Positions 32,555-41,386 are shown, counted from the stretch's first letter. The stretch: DNA of 44,886 nt from Bacteroidales bacterium (GCA_017651645.1 JAGCCO010000039.1:1-44886), one strand, 5' to 3'. The notes: a model not told the origin generated them from the sequence alone. A program made the numbers and translations.

Positions 32555-33823
32555 TTAGTATCGCTCCACGAAATTCGTTACCATCCTGAAAATAGGTTCG
32601 TAGGAGTCGAATATGGCGTTCTCATAAGTGTCATAAATGGTATGATAGTACTTGAATGCGTCGCCCTCTTCGTTCTCCAGGAAGATGCAAGGCACATGGC
32701 GCATCGCGAAGGGATAATGGTCACTATTGGCCGCCAATTTGCCACGGTTCAAAGCCTTGAAATAGTGATTCTCATTGTTGATTGCCTCAAACAAGGCAAA
32801 ACCACGCATACCTTCGTCGCTGACTTCACAGTACTGCACGGGGTTGTTGTCACCAATCATGTCGATATTGAAGAGGTATTTGATTTGCTCTAATGGAACG
32901 ACGGGGTGATTGGCATAATACTCCGAACCGCGCAGATTGGCATCCTCACCCGAGAAGGCAATGAAATACATGTCGTATTCAGGAGGATTTTGGGCATAAT
33001 ATGCTGCCAAGGTGACGATGGCAGCGGTACCCGAGGCGTTGTCGTTGGCACCAGCATAATAGACACGTTTACCAAGGTTGCCGAGATGGTCGTAATGGGC
33101 GGTAAAGACAAAGCAACTATCATGATGACGTCCCTCCACTTTGGCGATGACATTGAAACACTCGTAGTCTTTCAGGAACTTGTTGTCCATGTCGACCTTC
33201 ACGGTTTTGGCATCTTTTGGGAAACGGTAAGGCACCCAAATAACTGGTTTGTCATAGACCTTCTCGCCGTAGGCCTTATAAAACTTCATCGGTTCTTCCC
33301 AGGTAAACAGGATTCCTGCAACAGCATTGAAATCCTTGCTTTGCATACGCTTGAAGTCCTTCCCGTGCTTATAACTGAACATGAAGTCACAGACCACGAA
33401 ACAACCTTGATTCTCGGGTTTTGCCAAGTCGTTGAAGATTTTCTCGGCATCGTAGTTTGCCGTATCGATGTAATATAAGGGGAAAGACCCCTTGATGCTT
33501 GGGTTGAACTCGCGCACAGTGAAGTCAACGCCTGGGATCTGTTTCTTCTCGTCAACCCACATCTTCATCTTTCCCGGGAAGGTGTTGATGTCCAAAGTAA
33601 ACGGTTGAACGATCACTTTGTCAACACCCGCTTTGGCGAACTCTTTTACAAGGTATTTCCCTGCCTTGTTGGCGCCGTCTTTCGCATAGCCGCGACCTTG
33701 GTATCTTGAAGAACTCAACTTCCTAACAACCCGTTTGTAATGTGCAAGGTCCTGGGCGTTCAGGTTCATCGCAGCAAAAACCATGGCAAGTGCCATTCCG
33801 ATAATAGCGATTCTTTTGTTCAT
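32555..33823 (-). CDS. Secreted M28-family metallopeptidase with PA-type insert
   Basis: 422 residues. A signal peptide is cut after Ala23 (LNA), leaving Gln24. After a lid region, residues about 95-225 fit a PA-domain insert (GCFVVCDFMF, AGILFTWEEP). The di-zinc core is FTAHYDHLG, AGANDNASGTAAI, FSGEDANLRGSEYY (Glu base, Asp instead of the more usual Glu as ligand), NIDMIGDN and a late YYHTIYDT. The family contains aminopeptidases that trim exported peptides. It differs from the glutaminyl-cyclase-type M28 lipoprotein at 27683 in having the PA insert and no lipobox. Probably periplasmic. Confidence 0.9.
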   Translation of the reverse strand: MNKRIAIIGMALAMVFAAMNLNAQDLAHYKRVVRKLSSSRYQGRGYAKDGANKAGKYLVKEFAKAGVDKVIVQPFTLDINTFPGKMKMWVDEKKQIPGVDFTVREFNPSIKGSFPLYYIDTANYDAEKIFNDLAKPENQGCFVVCDFMFSYKHGKDFKRMQSKDFNAVAGILFTWEEPMKFYKAYGEKVYDKPVIWVPYRFPKDAKTVKVDMDNKFLKDYECFNVIAKVEGRHHDSCFVFTAHYDHLGNLGKRVYYAGANDNASGTAAIVTLAAYYAQNPPEYDMYFIAFSGEDANLRGSEYYANHPVVPLEQIKYLFNIDMIGDNNPVQYCEVSDEGMRGFALFEAINNENHYFKALNRGKLAANSDHYPFAMRHVPCIFLENEEGDAFKYYHTIYDTYENAIFDSYEPIFRMVTNFVERY

Positions 33824-33900
33824 GATTGTTTCGTATTTTGGATAAAACTATTGGGTGATTACTTTGAAAGATTTAAAAACAAAAACTGCGGAAGAAACCA

Positions 33901-34986
33901 TTAATCCACCGCCAACTTCGTCCATTTCAGTTTGGGTTCATACGCTTCTCCTAACGATTGAAGCATCTTTTCAGCTTCTTTCTTTGAGATCTCCTTCCCG
34001 TCAAGCGTGAAGGTGCTGTCGCCATATCCATCCTTCTGCATATCCCATTCAGACTCGTCGATGAGATATGTCTTGACAGAACTGTCTTTTAGAATGACAT
34101 AGACGCTTGACATGCACAATGCGCCACAACTCCCGGAATGACATACGGCATCTTTGTAGAACGACAGGAAACGGCTGCCGTTTTCCCCAGCAAGCAAGCT
34201 GGTAGTCAGCGCGATGCTGTAGACTGCACGGAAGGACTCGTCGTCTGCTCGCAGGAGAAGCTCTGGACTACCGTCATGATCGATGTCCAGCATGGCAAAC
34301 TGTGTGAACGAATGATCCTCTCCACCGAAATAGTCGGCGTTGAACTGAGCCTGACAGTTGTCCAATCGGTCTATGGTCACCTTGGGATTTGTCGGTTTCA
34401 TCCCATCCCAGCCGTAGGAATGCTCAATGGTGATGCTGCCAAAGTATTCGTTTATGACAAGGCTTTTGCCCTTTTGAGGAAGTAAAACCCTGTGTCGGTA
34501 TCCTGAAAATGAGGGCTCAAACAAGTTTACAAGATTTTTTTCAGGCGTCAGGGTATTCGTTTTGGGGTCGTAATCATAGAAGCAAAGCACTACCAGTTCG
34601 GATGGCGTCATTCGGTAGAAAGTGATGGCCATCAGTCCATGACCGTTTTTTCTACGCCACAGGCAAGCTTCCAAACCTTCATCAGATTCCGCTTCAGGAT
34701 CGTCCTCCGAATAGCGCACAAAGCCGTTCTTCAAGTCAATCACCTTGTCGGTGTTGTAGTATTCTTCATCCGACAGTGAGAACTTGATCAGCTCGCTGCC
34801 CGAATAGGTAGGCCAAACCTGTTGGAAAGCACTTACCAATTCCAGAATATTTGCAGGCGAAGCATCTTCCACTTCGATGCTCTTCGATTGCCAGTTGTCG
34901 TGAATTTTGTCAAGGGTCATGTTGTTTTGGGCAGACAGTCCAATGGCAAAGGCCAGCATTGCCAGTAGTAGGAAGTTCTTTTTCAT
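33901..34986 (-). CDS. Hypothetical secreted protein co-transcribed with pyrG
   Basis: 361 residues. A signal peptide is cut after Ala19 (LSA), leaving Gln20. The mature protein has no family I recognise. Notable blocks are FAMLDIDHDGSPELLLRADD, which has the D-x-D-x-D-G pattern of an FG-GAP or EF-hand-like calcium site, and a Cys-containing CHSGSCGALCMSS. The C-terminus is charged (KEISKKEAEKMLQSLGEAY). Its ATG overlaps the pyrG stop by 4 bases, so it appears translationally coupled to pyrG, though no functional link to CTP synthesis is obvious. Confidence 0.8.
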   Translation of the reverse strand: MKKNFLLLAMLAFAIGLSAQNNMTLDKIHDNWQSKSIEVEDASPANILELVSAFQQVWPTYSGSELIKFSLSDEEYYNTDKVIDLKNGFVRYSEDDPEAESDEGLEACLWRRKNGHGLMAITFYRMTPSELVVLCFYDYDPKTNTLTPEKNLVNLFEPSFSGYRHRVLLPQKGKSLVINEYFGSITIEHSYGWDGMKPTNPKVTIDRLDNCQAQFNADYFGGEDHSFTQFAMLDIDHDGSPELLLRADDESFRAVYSIALTTSLLAGENGSRFLSFYKDAVCHSGSCGALCMSSVYVILKDSSVKTYLIDESEWDMQKDGYGDSTFTLDGKEISKKEAEKMLQSLGEAYEPKLKWTKLAVD

Positions 34987-36563
34987 TGTGATATTTCTTT
35001 AATAAAACTTATAAATAAAGGATGCGGATGAAGCACGGTGCTGGAGTACTCAGGATGGAACTGGGTGCCGATGAACCAACGGTGTTCGGGGATTTCGACG
35101 ATCTCTACCAAGTCGCTCTCGGGGTTCACGCCGACGCACTTCATGCCGTTCTTCTCGTATTCGTCTTTGTATTTGTTGTTGAATTCGTAACGATGGCGGT
35201 GACGTTCGCTGATCTGTGGCATGCCATAGATCTCAGCCACACGGCTGCCTTCACGCAGATTGCAGCTGTAAGCGCCCAAGCGCATGGTGCCACCCATGTT
35301 GACGATGGTCTTCTGTTCCTCCATCATGTCGATAACATTGTGCGGGGTCTCGGTGTCCATCTCGCTCGAGTTGGCGTCTTTGTAACCCAACACGTTACGG
35401 GCAAACTCGATGACCATCATTTGCATGCCGAGGCAAACGCCGAAGGCGGGCAGGTTGTTGACACGCGCATATTCCACGGCGACAATCTTGCCTTCGATGC
35501 CACGCTGCCCGAAGCCGGGACAGACCAAAATGCCCGCAGCGCCAGAGAGTTGTTCTGCAACATTCTTTTTGGTGATGTTCTCGCTGTTGATGAAGTCGAT
35601 CTTCACCTTCACATGGTTGTATATACCCGCCAAAATCAGGCTCTCGCGGATGCTCTTGTAGGCGTCTTGGAGGTCGTATTTGCCCACCAGGCCCACATGG
35701 ACTTCCTTGGTGGCAGTGCGTTGCAGCTCCAAAAAGCGGTTCCAGTTTTCCATCTTGGGGGTCTCGCCAACGGGGAGGCCGAACTTCCTAAGAAGTGCCG
35801 CGTCGAGCCCCTGGCGCTGCATGTTGACGGGCACCTCGTAGATACTCGGCAGGTCTTCACTCTGCACCACGCATTCCAGGTCCACATTGCAGAACGAGGC
35901 CACCTTGTGTCGAACGCCGTCTGAAAGGTGTTTCTCCGTGCGCAGAACAAGCACATCGGGCTGGATGCCTGCGGCTTGCAGCTCTTTTACCGAGTGCTGT
36001 GTGGGCTTGGTCTTCAATTCATCGGCGGCCTTGAGGTAAGGAATATAGGTGAGGTGAACGCTGAGGGCGCGGTTGCCGAGTTCCCATTTCAGTTGACGGA
36101 TAGCTTCCAAGAACGGTGCTGCTTCGATGTCGCCGATGGTGCCGCCGATTTCTTGGATGACAAAATCGACGTCATCATTGTGTAGGATACGGCGTTTGAT
36201 TTCATCGGTGATGTGGGGCACCACTTGGATGGTCTTGCCGAGGTAGTCGCCATGGCGTTCTTTGTCGATGACGGTCTTATAGATTTTGCCCGTGGTCACC
36301 GAGTTGGCCTGGGTGGTGCGGATGCCCGTGAAGCGTTCGTAGTGACCGAGGTCGAGGTCGGTCTCGGTGCCATCGATGGTCACGTAGCACTCGCCGTGCT
36401 CGTAGGGATTCAGCGTCCCGGGGTCGATATTGATGTAGGGGTCGATTTTCTGTATGGTGATGGTATAGCCGCGGGCTTGCAGCAGTTTGCCGATACTGGC
36501 AGAAATAATGCCTTTACCAAGTGAGGAGACCACACCTCCTGTCACAAAAATGTAGCGTGTCAT
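34983..36563 (-). CDS. pyrG: CTP synthase
   Basis: 526 residues. The amidoligase domain begins at YIFVTGGVVSSLGKGIISAS and includes KIDPYINIDPGTLNPYEHGE, and later IGGTIGDIEAAPFLEA. The glutaminase domain (about 285-526) has FGVCLGMQMM with the nucleophile Cys, and the His-Glu pair in GTQFHPEYSS. It converts UTP to CTP using glutamine and ATP in the cytoplasm. Length is close to the usual 530-545. It has a -7 box at 36595-36602 and overlaps the downstream secreted-protein gene. Confidence 0.97.
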   Translation of the reverse strand: MTRYIFVTGGVVSSLGKGIISASIGKLLQARGYTITIQKIDPYINIDPGTLNPYEHGECYVTIDGTETDLDLGHYERFTGIRTTQANSVTTGKIYKTVIDKERHGDYLGKTIQVVPHITDEIKRRILHNDDVDFVIQEIGGTIGDIEAAPFLEAIRQLKWELGNRALSVHLTYIPYLKAADELKTKPTQHSVKELQAAGIQPDVLVLRTEKHLSDGVRHKVASFCNVDLECVVQSEDLPSIYEVPVNMQRQGLDAALLRKFGLPVGETPKMENWNRFLELQRTATKEVHVGLVGKYDLQDAYKSIRESLILAGIYNHVKVKIDFINSENITKKNVAEQLSGAAGILVCPGFGQRGIEGKIVAVEYARVNNLPAFGVCLGMQMMVIEFARNVLGYKDANSSEMDTETPHNVIDMMEEQKTIVNMGGTMRLGAYSCNLREGSRVAEIYGMPQISERHRHRYEFNNKYKDEYEKNGMKCVGVNPESDLVEIVEIPEHRWFIGTQFHPEYSSTVLHPHPLFISFIKEISQ

Positions 36564-36594
36564 AGTGTTAGTTAGTTTTTGTCAAATATGGGGG

Positions 36595-36602
36595 CAAAAA
36601 TA
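36595..36602 (-). promoter_or_regulatory. Promoter -7 box of pyrG
   Basis: Minus strand TATTTTTG, 31 bases upstream of ATG 36563. No clear -33 box. Confidence 0.65.
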
Positions 36603-36620
36603 GGAAAAAAGTAATATGCT

Positions 36621-37505
36621 TCAGTCGTTTTCCTCCAACCACTTCTCGAGAATCGCGCAGTATTTGTCAGTCTGTTCCACGAAGCAAGTATGGCGCGCGC
36701 CTTTGAAGACTTCCCAGCGGCTGTTGGGGATGTTCTCGTAGAGTGAGGCAGCCACCACAGGGGTGCAGATGTCGCGGGTGCCGCTGCAAATCAGGCAAGG
36801 TTGCGTGATTTGTCCGAGACGGTCGGTGTATTCGAAGTCGGCCAAATCGCCCAAAGGTTGGTATTCGTTGGGCCCCCAGCCATAGAGATAGGCTTCGTTG
36901 CCTGCGCGTTTGGGGCGACGGAGGCATTCGGGCGAGTTCTCATCGACGCTGATGACGTAACGCTCATAATAATGCTCATTGGCACGGAGATAGTCGGGGT
37001 CGTCCCAGTTGCCGGTGGCTTCTGCGTTACGGATAGCTTCTTGGTCTTCTTCCGACATGTATTTGATGAGACGGTGCTGCTCGCTAGCCCAAAGCGAGCT
37101 GGAGGCATGGCCCGAGGAAAGAATCACCGACTTGATGCCTTTGGGTTGGCAGTCGATGATATAGGCGATAGCCTGCATCGCGCCCCACGACTGGCCTAGG
37201 AGGTGGATTTGGTCAAGATGCAGGTGCTCACGCAAGGCGATGAGCTCGTTGATCCAAGTCTCTTGGGTCCATAGTTCGGGATGGCCATCGAGGTAAGAGT
37301 TGCCGCAACCGATTTGGTCGTAGGAAATCACTTGTCGGCCCGTGTCGGCGATGCAGTCCAACACTTCGAAATAGTTGTGCGTGCTGCCCGGACCGCCGTG
37401 CAGGAGCAATAGTGCGGGTTTGTCTGAGGGTTCACCGACAATGCGGTAATAGGTCTGATAGCCCAGATAGGGCATGTATCCTTCTTGAATGGGATGTTGA
37501 TTCAT
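36621..37505 (-). CDS. Alpha/beta hydrolase, proline-iminopeptidase family
   Basis: 294 residues from ATG 37505 (MNQHPIQEGYMPYLGYQ). The oxyanion motif is LLLHGGPGSTHNYFE; the nucleophile elbow LLGQSWGAMQAIAY carries the catalytic Ser. SGTRDICTPV carries the Asp, and KGARHTCFVEQ the His. A helical cap lies between about 130 and 210. Family S33 enzymes release N-terminal proline or hydrolyse amino-acid amides. No signal peptide, so probably cytoplasmic. The upstream frame start at 37535 would lie inside the promoter and is rejected. Confidence 0.9.
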   Translation of the reverse strand: MNQHPIQEGYMPYLGYQTYYRIVGEPSDKPALLLLHGGPGSTHNYFEVLDCIADTGRQVISYDQIGCGNSYLDGHPELWTQETWINELIALREHLHLDQIHLLGQSWGAMQAIAYIIDCQPKGIKSVILSSGHASSSLWASEQHRLIKYMSEEDQEAIRNAEATGNWDDPDYLRANEHYYERYVISVDENSPECLRRPKRAGNEAYLYGWGPNEYQPLGDLADFEYTDRLGQITQPCLICSGTRDICTPVVAASLYENIPNSRWEVFKGARHTCFVEQTDKYCAILEKWLEEND

Positions 37506-37532
37506 GGTCTGATGTACTTTTGTTTGTCGTGG

Positions 37533-37564
37533 CAAAGGTACATTTTTAGTTGTATTTTTTCAAA
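37533..37564 (-). promoter_or_regulatory. Promoter of the proline-iminopeptidase-like gene, -33 and -7 boxes
   Basis: Minus strand TTTG (37561-37564), 20 bases, then TACCTTTG (37533-37540). This is the best complete match in the window to the Bacteroidota consensus TTTG-N19-21-TAnnTTTG. Confidence 0.85.
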
Positions 37565-37600
37565 AAAAGTAGCTTAAGGCTTGTATATTTAAAAAATGTG

Positions 37601-37608
37601 TATTTTTG
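37601..37608 (+). promoter_or_regulatory. Promoter -7 box of the DUF3990/XRE pair
   Basis: TATTTTTG with a weak CTTG at 37580-37583 (17-base spacing) as -33. Leader to ATG 37635 about 20 bases. Confidence 0.65.
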
Positions 37609-37634
37609 CAAAGTCTCGTTATAACGATAGTTTT

Positions 37635-38315
37635 ATGGAAAGCATCATATTATATCACGGCTCGACAAAAGTCATAGAACAGCCAGTATTAGGTTTGGGG
37701 AATCCGAAAAACGATTACGGATTGGGATTCTATTGCACTGAAAACTTGGAACTTGCTAAGGAATGGGCAAGCACGGAACGCAGCGACGGCTTCGCTAACC
37801 AATATGAAATCGACTTTGAGGGATTGAACATCCTCCATTTGAACAAAGCGCCTTATCATATTCTGAATTGGCTCTCGATTTTGCTGCAAAACAGGACTTT
37901 TGTCCTTTCGCAAGGCCTGCCTGCCGAAGCCAAAGCATATTTGTTGGACAACTTTTTGCCCAATTATGAGTCATACGATCTGATCATAGGCTATCGTGCC
38001 GACGACTCTTATTTCTCCTTCGCTAATGCTTTTCTGAACAACACGATTTCGTTAGAACAGTTGCGCAAGGCGATGTTTTTGGGGAAGTTAGGGGAACAAG
38101 TGGTGCTGAAAAGCGCAGAGGCGTTTTCCCGTCTCACCTTCAAGGAAAGCATCCCTGTCGACAGCAGCCAATATTATCCAAAGCGGCAGGCTCGCGACCG
38201 GCAAGCTCGGGAAGATTTTCAAAATGAAAAATTGACCGCTTCACCTGTCGATGCTATTTATATGATTGACATACTCAGACAACAATGGACCAATGAAGAC
38301 CCACGCCTACAATAG
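37635..38315 (+). CDS. DUF3990 protein, ADP-ribosyltransferase-like, likely toxin of a TA pair
   Basis: 226 residues from ATG 37635 (MESIILYHGSTKVIEQP). The DUF3990 pattern is clear: LYHGS at the start, then NDYGLGFYCTENLELAKEWA, and later YDLIIGYRADDSYFSFANAF. DUF3990 belongs to the ADP-ribosyltransferase-like clan; LYHGS and GLGFYCT are the expected NAD-binding strands. The natural target is not known to me. There is no signal peptide, so it acts inside the cell. The downstream XRE-type gene starts within its last 23 bases, the usual layout for a toxin with a coupled antitoxin or regulator. Confidence 0.82.
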   Translation: MESIILYHGSTKVIEQPVLGLGNPKNDYGLGFYCTENLELAKEWASTERSDGFANQYEIDFEGLNILHLNKAPYHILNWLSILLQNRTFVLSQGLPAEAKAYLLDNFLPNYESYDLIIGYRADDSYFSFANAFLNNTISLEQLRKAMFLGKLGEQVVLKSAEAFSRLTFKESIPVDSSQYYPKRQARDRQAREDFQNEKLTASPVDAIYMIDILRQQWTNEDPRLQ

Positions 38316-38940
38316 ATTATACTTTGAGGATGCTATGAACAACCTCGGCACCATGCTCGACTGTGCCGTCCATACCGCGCAGTGCGACTTGCTTGTTTTT
38401 TACGAGATGTTCCTTTCGAGTGGTGTCGCCTCGCAAATGGAAGTAGGGAATCCGCGCTATCTCTCGGGTATGTCGGGAATGGAGTTGATGCAGCTGGTAA
38501 TGAAAAAGTCCTCGGACAAAGCTGTGCCTGTTGTGGACTATGTTCCGTTTGACCGCACGCCTGAATATTGGGTAGGCTGGGCTTTGGCCTATTACCAATG
38601 GCACAGCGCTTATTCGTTCTCTTTCATTCAAAGGAACGGATTGAGTATCAGCACCGTCCTTTCGCTTTATCCCACCTTGCACGAAGCAGATCTCTCTAAG
38701 TTTGTCCAAACCGCCGACACGCTTATCCAAACGCATTTAAACACGCGTAAAAACATGCTGAAAACCATTCGAAAGCAATCCCATTTCACCCAAAAAGAAC
38801 TGGCTGAGATGTCAGGTGTCACCCTTCGCATGATTCAAGCTTACGAACAAGGTGATCAGGATATTATGAAAGCCGAGGCTGGGACGGTTTTTGCTTTGGC
38901 GAGGGTGCTGGGGTGTTCGGCTGAGGTGATTTGTGGGTGA
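38293..38940 (+). CDS. XRE-type HTH protein paired with DUF3990, likely antitoxin
   Basis: 215 residues from ATG 38293 (MKTHAYNRLYFED). A second in-frame start exists at 38266. The N-terminal 145 residues form an uncharacterised helical domain with YFEDAMNNLGTMLDCAVH, then FLSSGVASQMEVGNPRYLSG and EYWVGWALAYYQW. The C-terminal part (about 150-215) is an XRE helix-turn-helix: FTQKELAEMSGVTLRMIQAY followed by EQG. It overlaps the DUF3990 gene by 23 bases. It may bind and neutralise the DUF3990 protein through its N-terminal domain and repress the shared promoter; both roles are inferred from gene pairing. Confidence 0.82.
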   Translation: MKTHAYNRLYFEDAMNNLGTMLDCAVHTAQCDLLVFYEMFLSSGVASQMEVGNPRYLSGMSGMELMQLVMKKSSDKAVPVVDYVPFDRTPEYWVGWALAYYQWHSAYSFSFIQRNGLSISTVLSLYPTLHEADLSKFVQTADTLIQTHLNTRKNMLKTIRKQSHFTQKELAEMSGVTLRMIQAYEQGDQDIMKAEAGTVFALARVLGCSAEVICG

Positions 38941-38955
38941 AGGATAAGTGTAGGT

Positions 38956-40761
38956 TTATTTCACACCCCCATGTCGCTTCGTCAGCGGGCCAATCTTGTA
39001 GGAATAGCGAAGTTCAAAGGGATGGCCGCCCATATAACCGCCAGAGAGGTCATTTGTATTGCCCCACATTGTTTCCTTATGGTGTCCATTTTGTCCGAGA
39101 ATGCCAAGGCTCAGGCTTGAATGATTGTAGGTTACGCCTATTCCCAAATAGGAATACCAGCCCTGATGACGTGTTTCATAATATATAAGGCCATACATGT
39201 AAGAATCATAATGCGTGGCAGTAAGGCTATTCAAGGCAAATGCATAGCCCAAACGATATTCCACGAAGGGAGAGAACGGCTTGTTTTCCCAAAAATGCAC
39301 TTTTAGATCCCCATAGACTGGCACAGAAAGCAGTTGGCCTTCCGATATGTTTTCAAAGTAGCCGACACTGCCCCATTCCCGGGATGTGAAGTTCACGCCT
39401 CTGAAATCAGCCCCGATGCCGACACTGAAACGCTTGGGGAACTTGTATTCCAAAACCGCTCCTGCCGAATAGCACCAAGGTCTGAATCCTCCTGCCACAT
39501 TCAACTGCAACTGAAAGCCGTCAACAATGAACTCATTCAACCTACCATTCTTAATCTGTCTGAGTCGGCTTTTCCCTTCATCGGAAAAGGGCGAGAAAGT
39601 GTAATCGTATCGGATGTAGAAATTTGTTCCCCAATTGATGAGATTCTCAATATCAAAGCCAAATGATTCCTTAAGTTTGCCTGGTTGGATGACATGAGAA
39701 TACACCACCCCTGCACTCAAGTTAGAGCGCTTCATTGAGCAGCCTAAGCCGAGACTCAGATATGGGCCAGACAAAATGTAGTCAACATAAAAACCATCGC
39801 CATTCGTTGGAAAATACTCTGTCGCTTTGTTGAGTGGTATGGTATAACCCAATCGGGTCTCCAAAAACGGAGAATAATTCTTTTTGCCCCAGAAGTTCAA
39901 CTTCAGGTCGGCATAAACGGGGATGGCATGTAAGTAATCATGGTAAGAACCATGGTATTTGGATACACCAAACCACTCAGCACCCAAGCCCATGCTAAAA
40001 TATTCAGTGAAATGATAATCGAAAGCTAATCCTAATGCAAAATGTGGTGAGATTGGAGGATAAGGAAAATTTCTCCAACTATTGCGGGCTATCTCACCAC
40101 CCACCCGAAGCGTGAATTTGTTTTTAGGCCGATAGGGATTTTCTCTTTTGATGATGGGTGCTACGCTATCCGTCTTTTTATTGGTCACCGTATGGTTTAT
40201 TTCGCTAGACACAGGTTCGATGCCTTGGCTTTCAAAAGGTTCGTCAGATGGGTTTTCAACGACTCCTGCGGCAAAATCAAAGTCTTCACTTTCAATTATT
40301 TCCGATTTAGGAGTTGGCTCTGTCAAAAGTGGTTCGTCAAATGACGGTCGTTGTCCTTCTTTTTCCACTGTTTCTGCAAAAGCAGAAGACTTTACGTGAT
40401 TGTATTTGGAATCAACTATATGTTGAGTTCCATCAACAGGCCCTTCGCGCGTCACGATTTCATCTTTTGGAAGCATAGCCATCGGTTCGTCGGCCACCTG
40501 TGGCATTTCCCTATTAGGTTCATTCATGGTCAGCACCATTGATTCCGATTGGTTCTTGTTGGAATTCAAGCTCAGAGCCACTGCAACCGATAGCGTCACA
40601 ACCGCAGCGATGGCCCAAAGCCAACGGCGCCGTCTCTTCAGGGCAGTTGAACGGTCAATCATAGCGCTCAATTGTTGCTGTCGCCGCGCGATGCGGCCGT
40701 GCTCGGTCAGGATGTCGAGCATGTCCTGCACTTCCTGGTCTATATAGTTATCTTCTTTCAT
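38956..40761 (-). CDS. Inner-membrane-anchored protein with two beta-barrel-like repeats, probable anti-sigma partner
   Basis: 601 residues from ATG 40761. A cytoplasmic N-terminal part (1-45, MKEDNYIDQEVQDMLDILTE) is followed by one transmembrane helix (about 47-65). A long acidic, Pro/Glu/Ser-rich linker (about 70-210) leads to two homologous beta-rich domains (about 215-390 and 414-592). Segments 280-311 (IPVYADLKLNFWGKK, SPFLETRLGY) and 480-511 (VPVYGDLKVHFWENK, SPFVEYRLGY) line up with an offset of exactly 200 residues. These resemble outer-membrane barrel strands. Overlap by 14 bases with the ECF sigma gene and the short cytoplasmic N-terminus suggest an anti-sigma role. A cleavable signal peptide is absent. 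Confidence 0.75.
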   Translation of the reverse strand: MKEDNYIDQEVQDMLDILTEHGRIARRQQQLSAMIDRSTALKRRRRWLWAIAAVVTLSVAVALSLNSNKNQSESMVLTMNEPNREMPQVADEPMAMLPKDEIVTREGPVDGTQHIVDSKYNHVKSSAFAETVEKEGQRPSFDEPLLTEPTPKSEIIESEDFDFAAGVVENPSDEPFESQGIEPVSSEINHTVTNKKTDSVAPIIKRENPYRPKNKFTLRVGGEIARNSWRNFPYPPISPHFALGLAFDYHFTEYFSMGLGAEWFGVSKYHGSYHDYLHAIPVYADLKLNFWGKKNYSPFLETRLGYTIPLNKATEYFPTNGDGFYVDYILSGPYLSLGLGCSMKRSNLSAGVVYSHVIQPGKLKESFGFDIENLINWGTNFYIRYDYTFSPFSDEGKSRLRQIKNGRLNEFIVDGFQLQLNVAGGFRPWCYSAGAVLEYKFPKRFSVGIGADFRGVNFTSREWGSVGYFENISEGQLLSVPVYGDLKVHFWENKPFSPFVEYRLGYAFALNSLTATHYDSYMYGLIYYETRHQGWYSYLGIGVTYNHSSLSLGILGQNGHHKETMWGNTNDLSGGYMGGHPFELRYSYKIGPLTKRHGGVK

Positions 40762-41254
40762 GACAGTTGTTGTTTTGCCTGTCCATTGCCTCACGAAGGG
40801 TCTTGTAGGCGCGCGACAGGATGGTGTAAAGGTTCGTGCTGCTTAATTGGAGTGCCTTTTCTATCTCAGAGTTGGGCATCTCTTGTTCATATTTCATCAA
40901 GATGATTTCGCGTTGTCGCTCGGGGAGTTGGTCTATCAAGGCCCGAGCCTGCTGATAGCGTTCCTCAAAGTTGTCATCGACCACAGTATCGGCCAACATG
41001 AGTGCCTCCTCGTCAATAGGAACGGAAGGGTGCTGTTCGTGTAACAGGTCGATGCAACGTCGTTTTACGGCAGTGACGCAATAGCCTTCCAAGTTGCTGA
41101 CACGGTTCATCCTTCGGCGATGGTCCCAAATCTTAAGGAGTGTGTCCTGCACTGCATCGGTGGCCTGATCAGCATCGTTGAGGATGCTTTCGGCCACTTT
41201 CTGCAAACTGGGTTGCAATTGGATGATGCGTTTCTTGAAGGTTTCGTTGTCCAT
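40748..41254 (-). CDS. ECF-type RNA polymerase sigma factor
   Basis: 168 residues. Region 2 is ILNDADQATDAVQDTLLKIW (with the conserved D-A-x-D-x-x-Q-x-x-L-x-x-x-W), followed by NLEGYCVTAVKRRCIDLL. Region 4 is LIDQLPERQREIILMKYEQE followed by ALQLSSTNLYTILSRAYKTL, a helix-turn-helix. ECF sigma factors direct RNA polymerase to envelope-stress or uptake genes. The stop overlaps the start of the membrane barrel-repeat gene by 14 bases, so the two are co-expressed. No housekeeping -7 box was found upstream, which would fit autoregulation. Confidence 0.93.
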   Translation of the reverse strand: MDNETFKKRIIQLQPSLQKVAESILNDADQATDAVQDTLLKIWDHRRRMNRVSNLEGYCVTAVKRRCIDLLHEQHPSVPIDEEALMLADTVVDDNFEERYQQARALIDQLPERQREIILMKYEQEMPNSEIEKALQLSSTNLYTILSRAYKTLREAMDRQNNNCHERR

Positions 41255-41327
41255 TTCAGAGCCATCTTACACTTACATGACGCTAAAGTCGGAAAAATCT
41301 TGCAGGAATTTAGAGATTTTTTGAAAA

Positions 41328-41364
41328 CAAAAAAGCGTGCAACGCATTCGCGCCGCACGCTTTT
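41328..41364 (-). terminator. Terminator of dnaK
   Basis: Minus strand: AAAA, GCGTGC, 14-base loop, GCACGC, TTTTTTG. It lies 23 bases after the dnaK stop and separates dnaK from the sigma gene. Confidence 0.87.
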
Positions 41365-41386
41365 GTTCAATTCAACTTAAAAGGGG

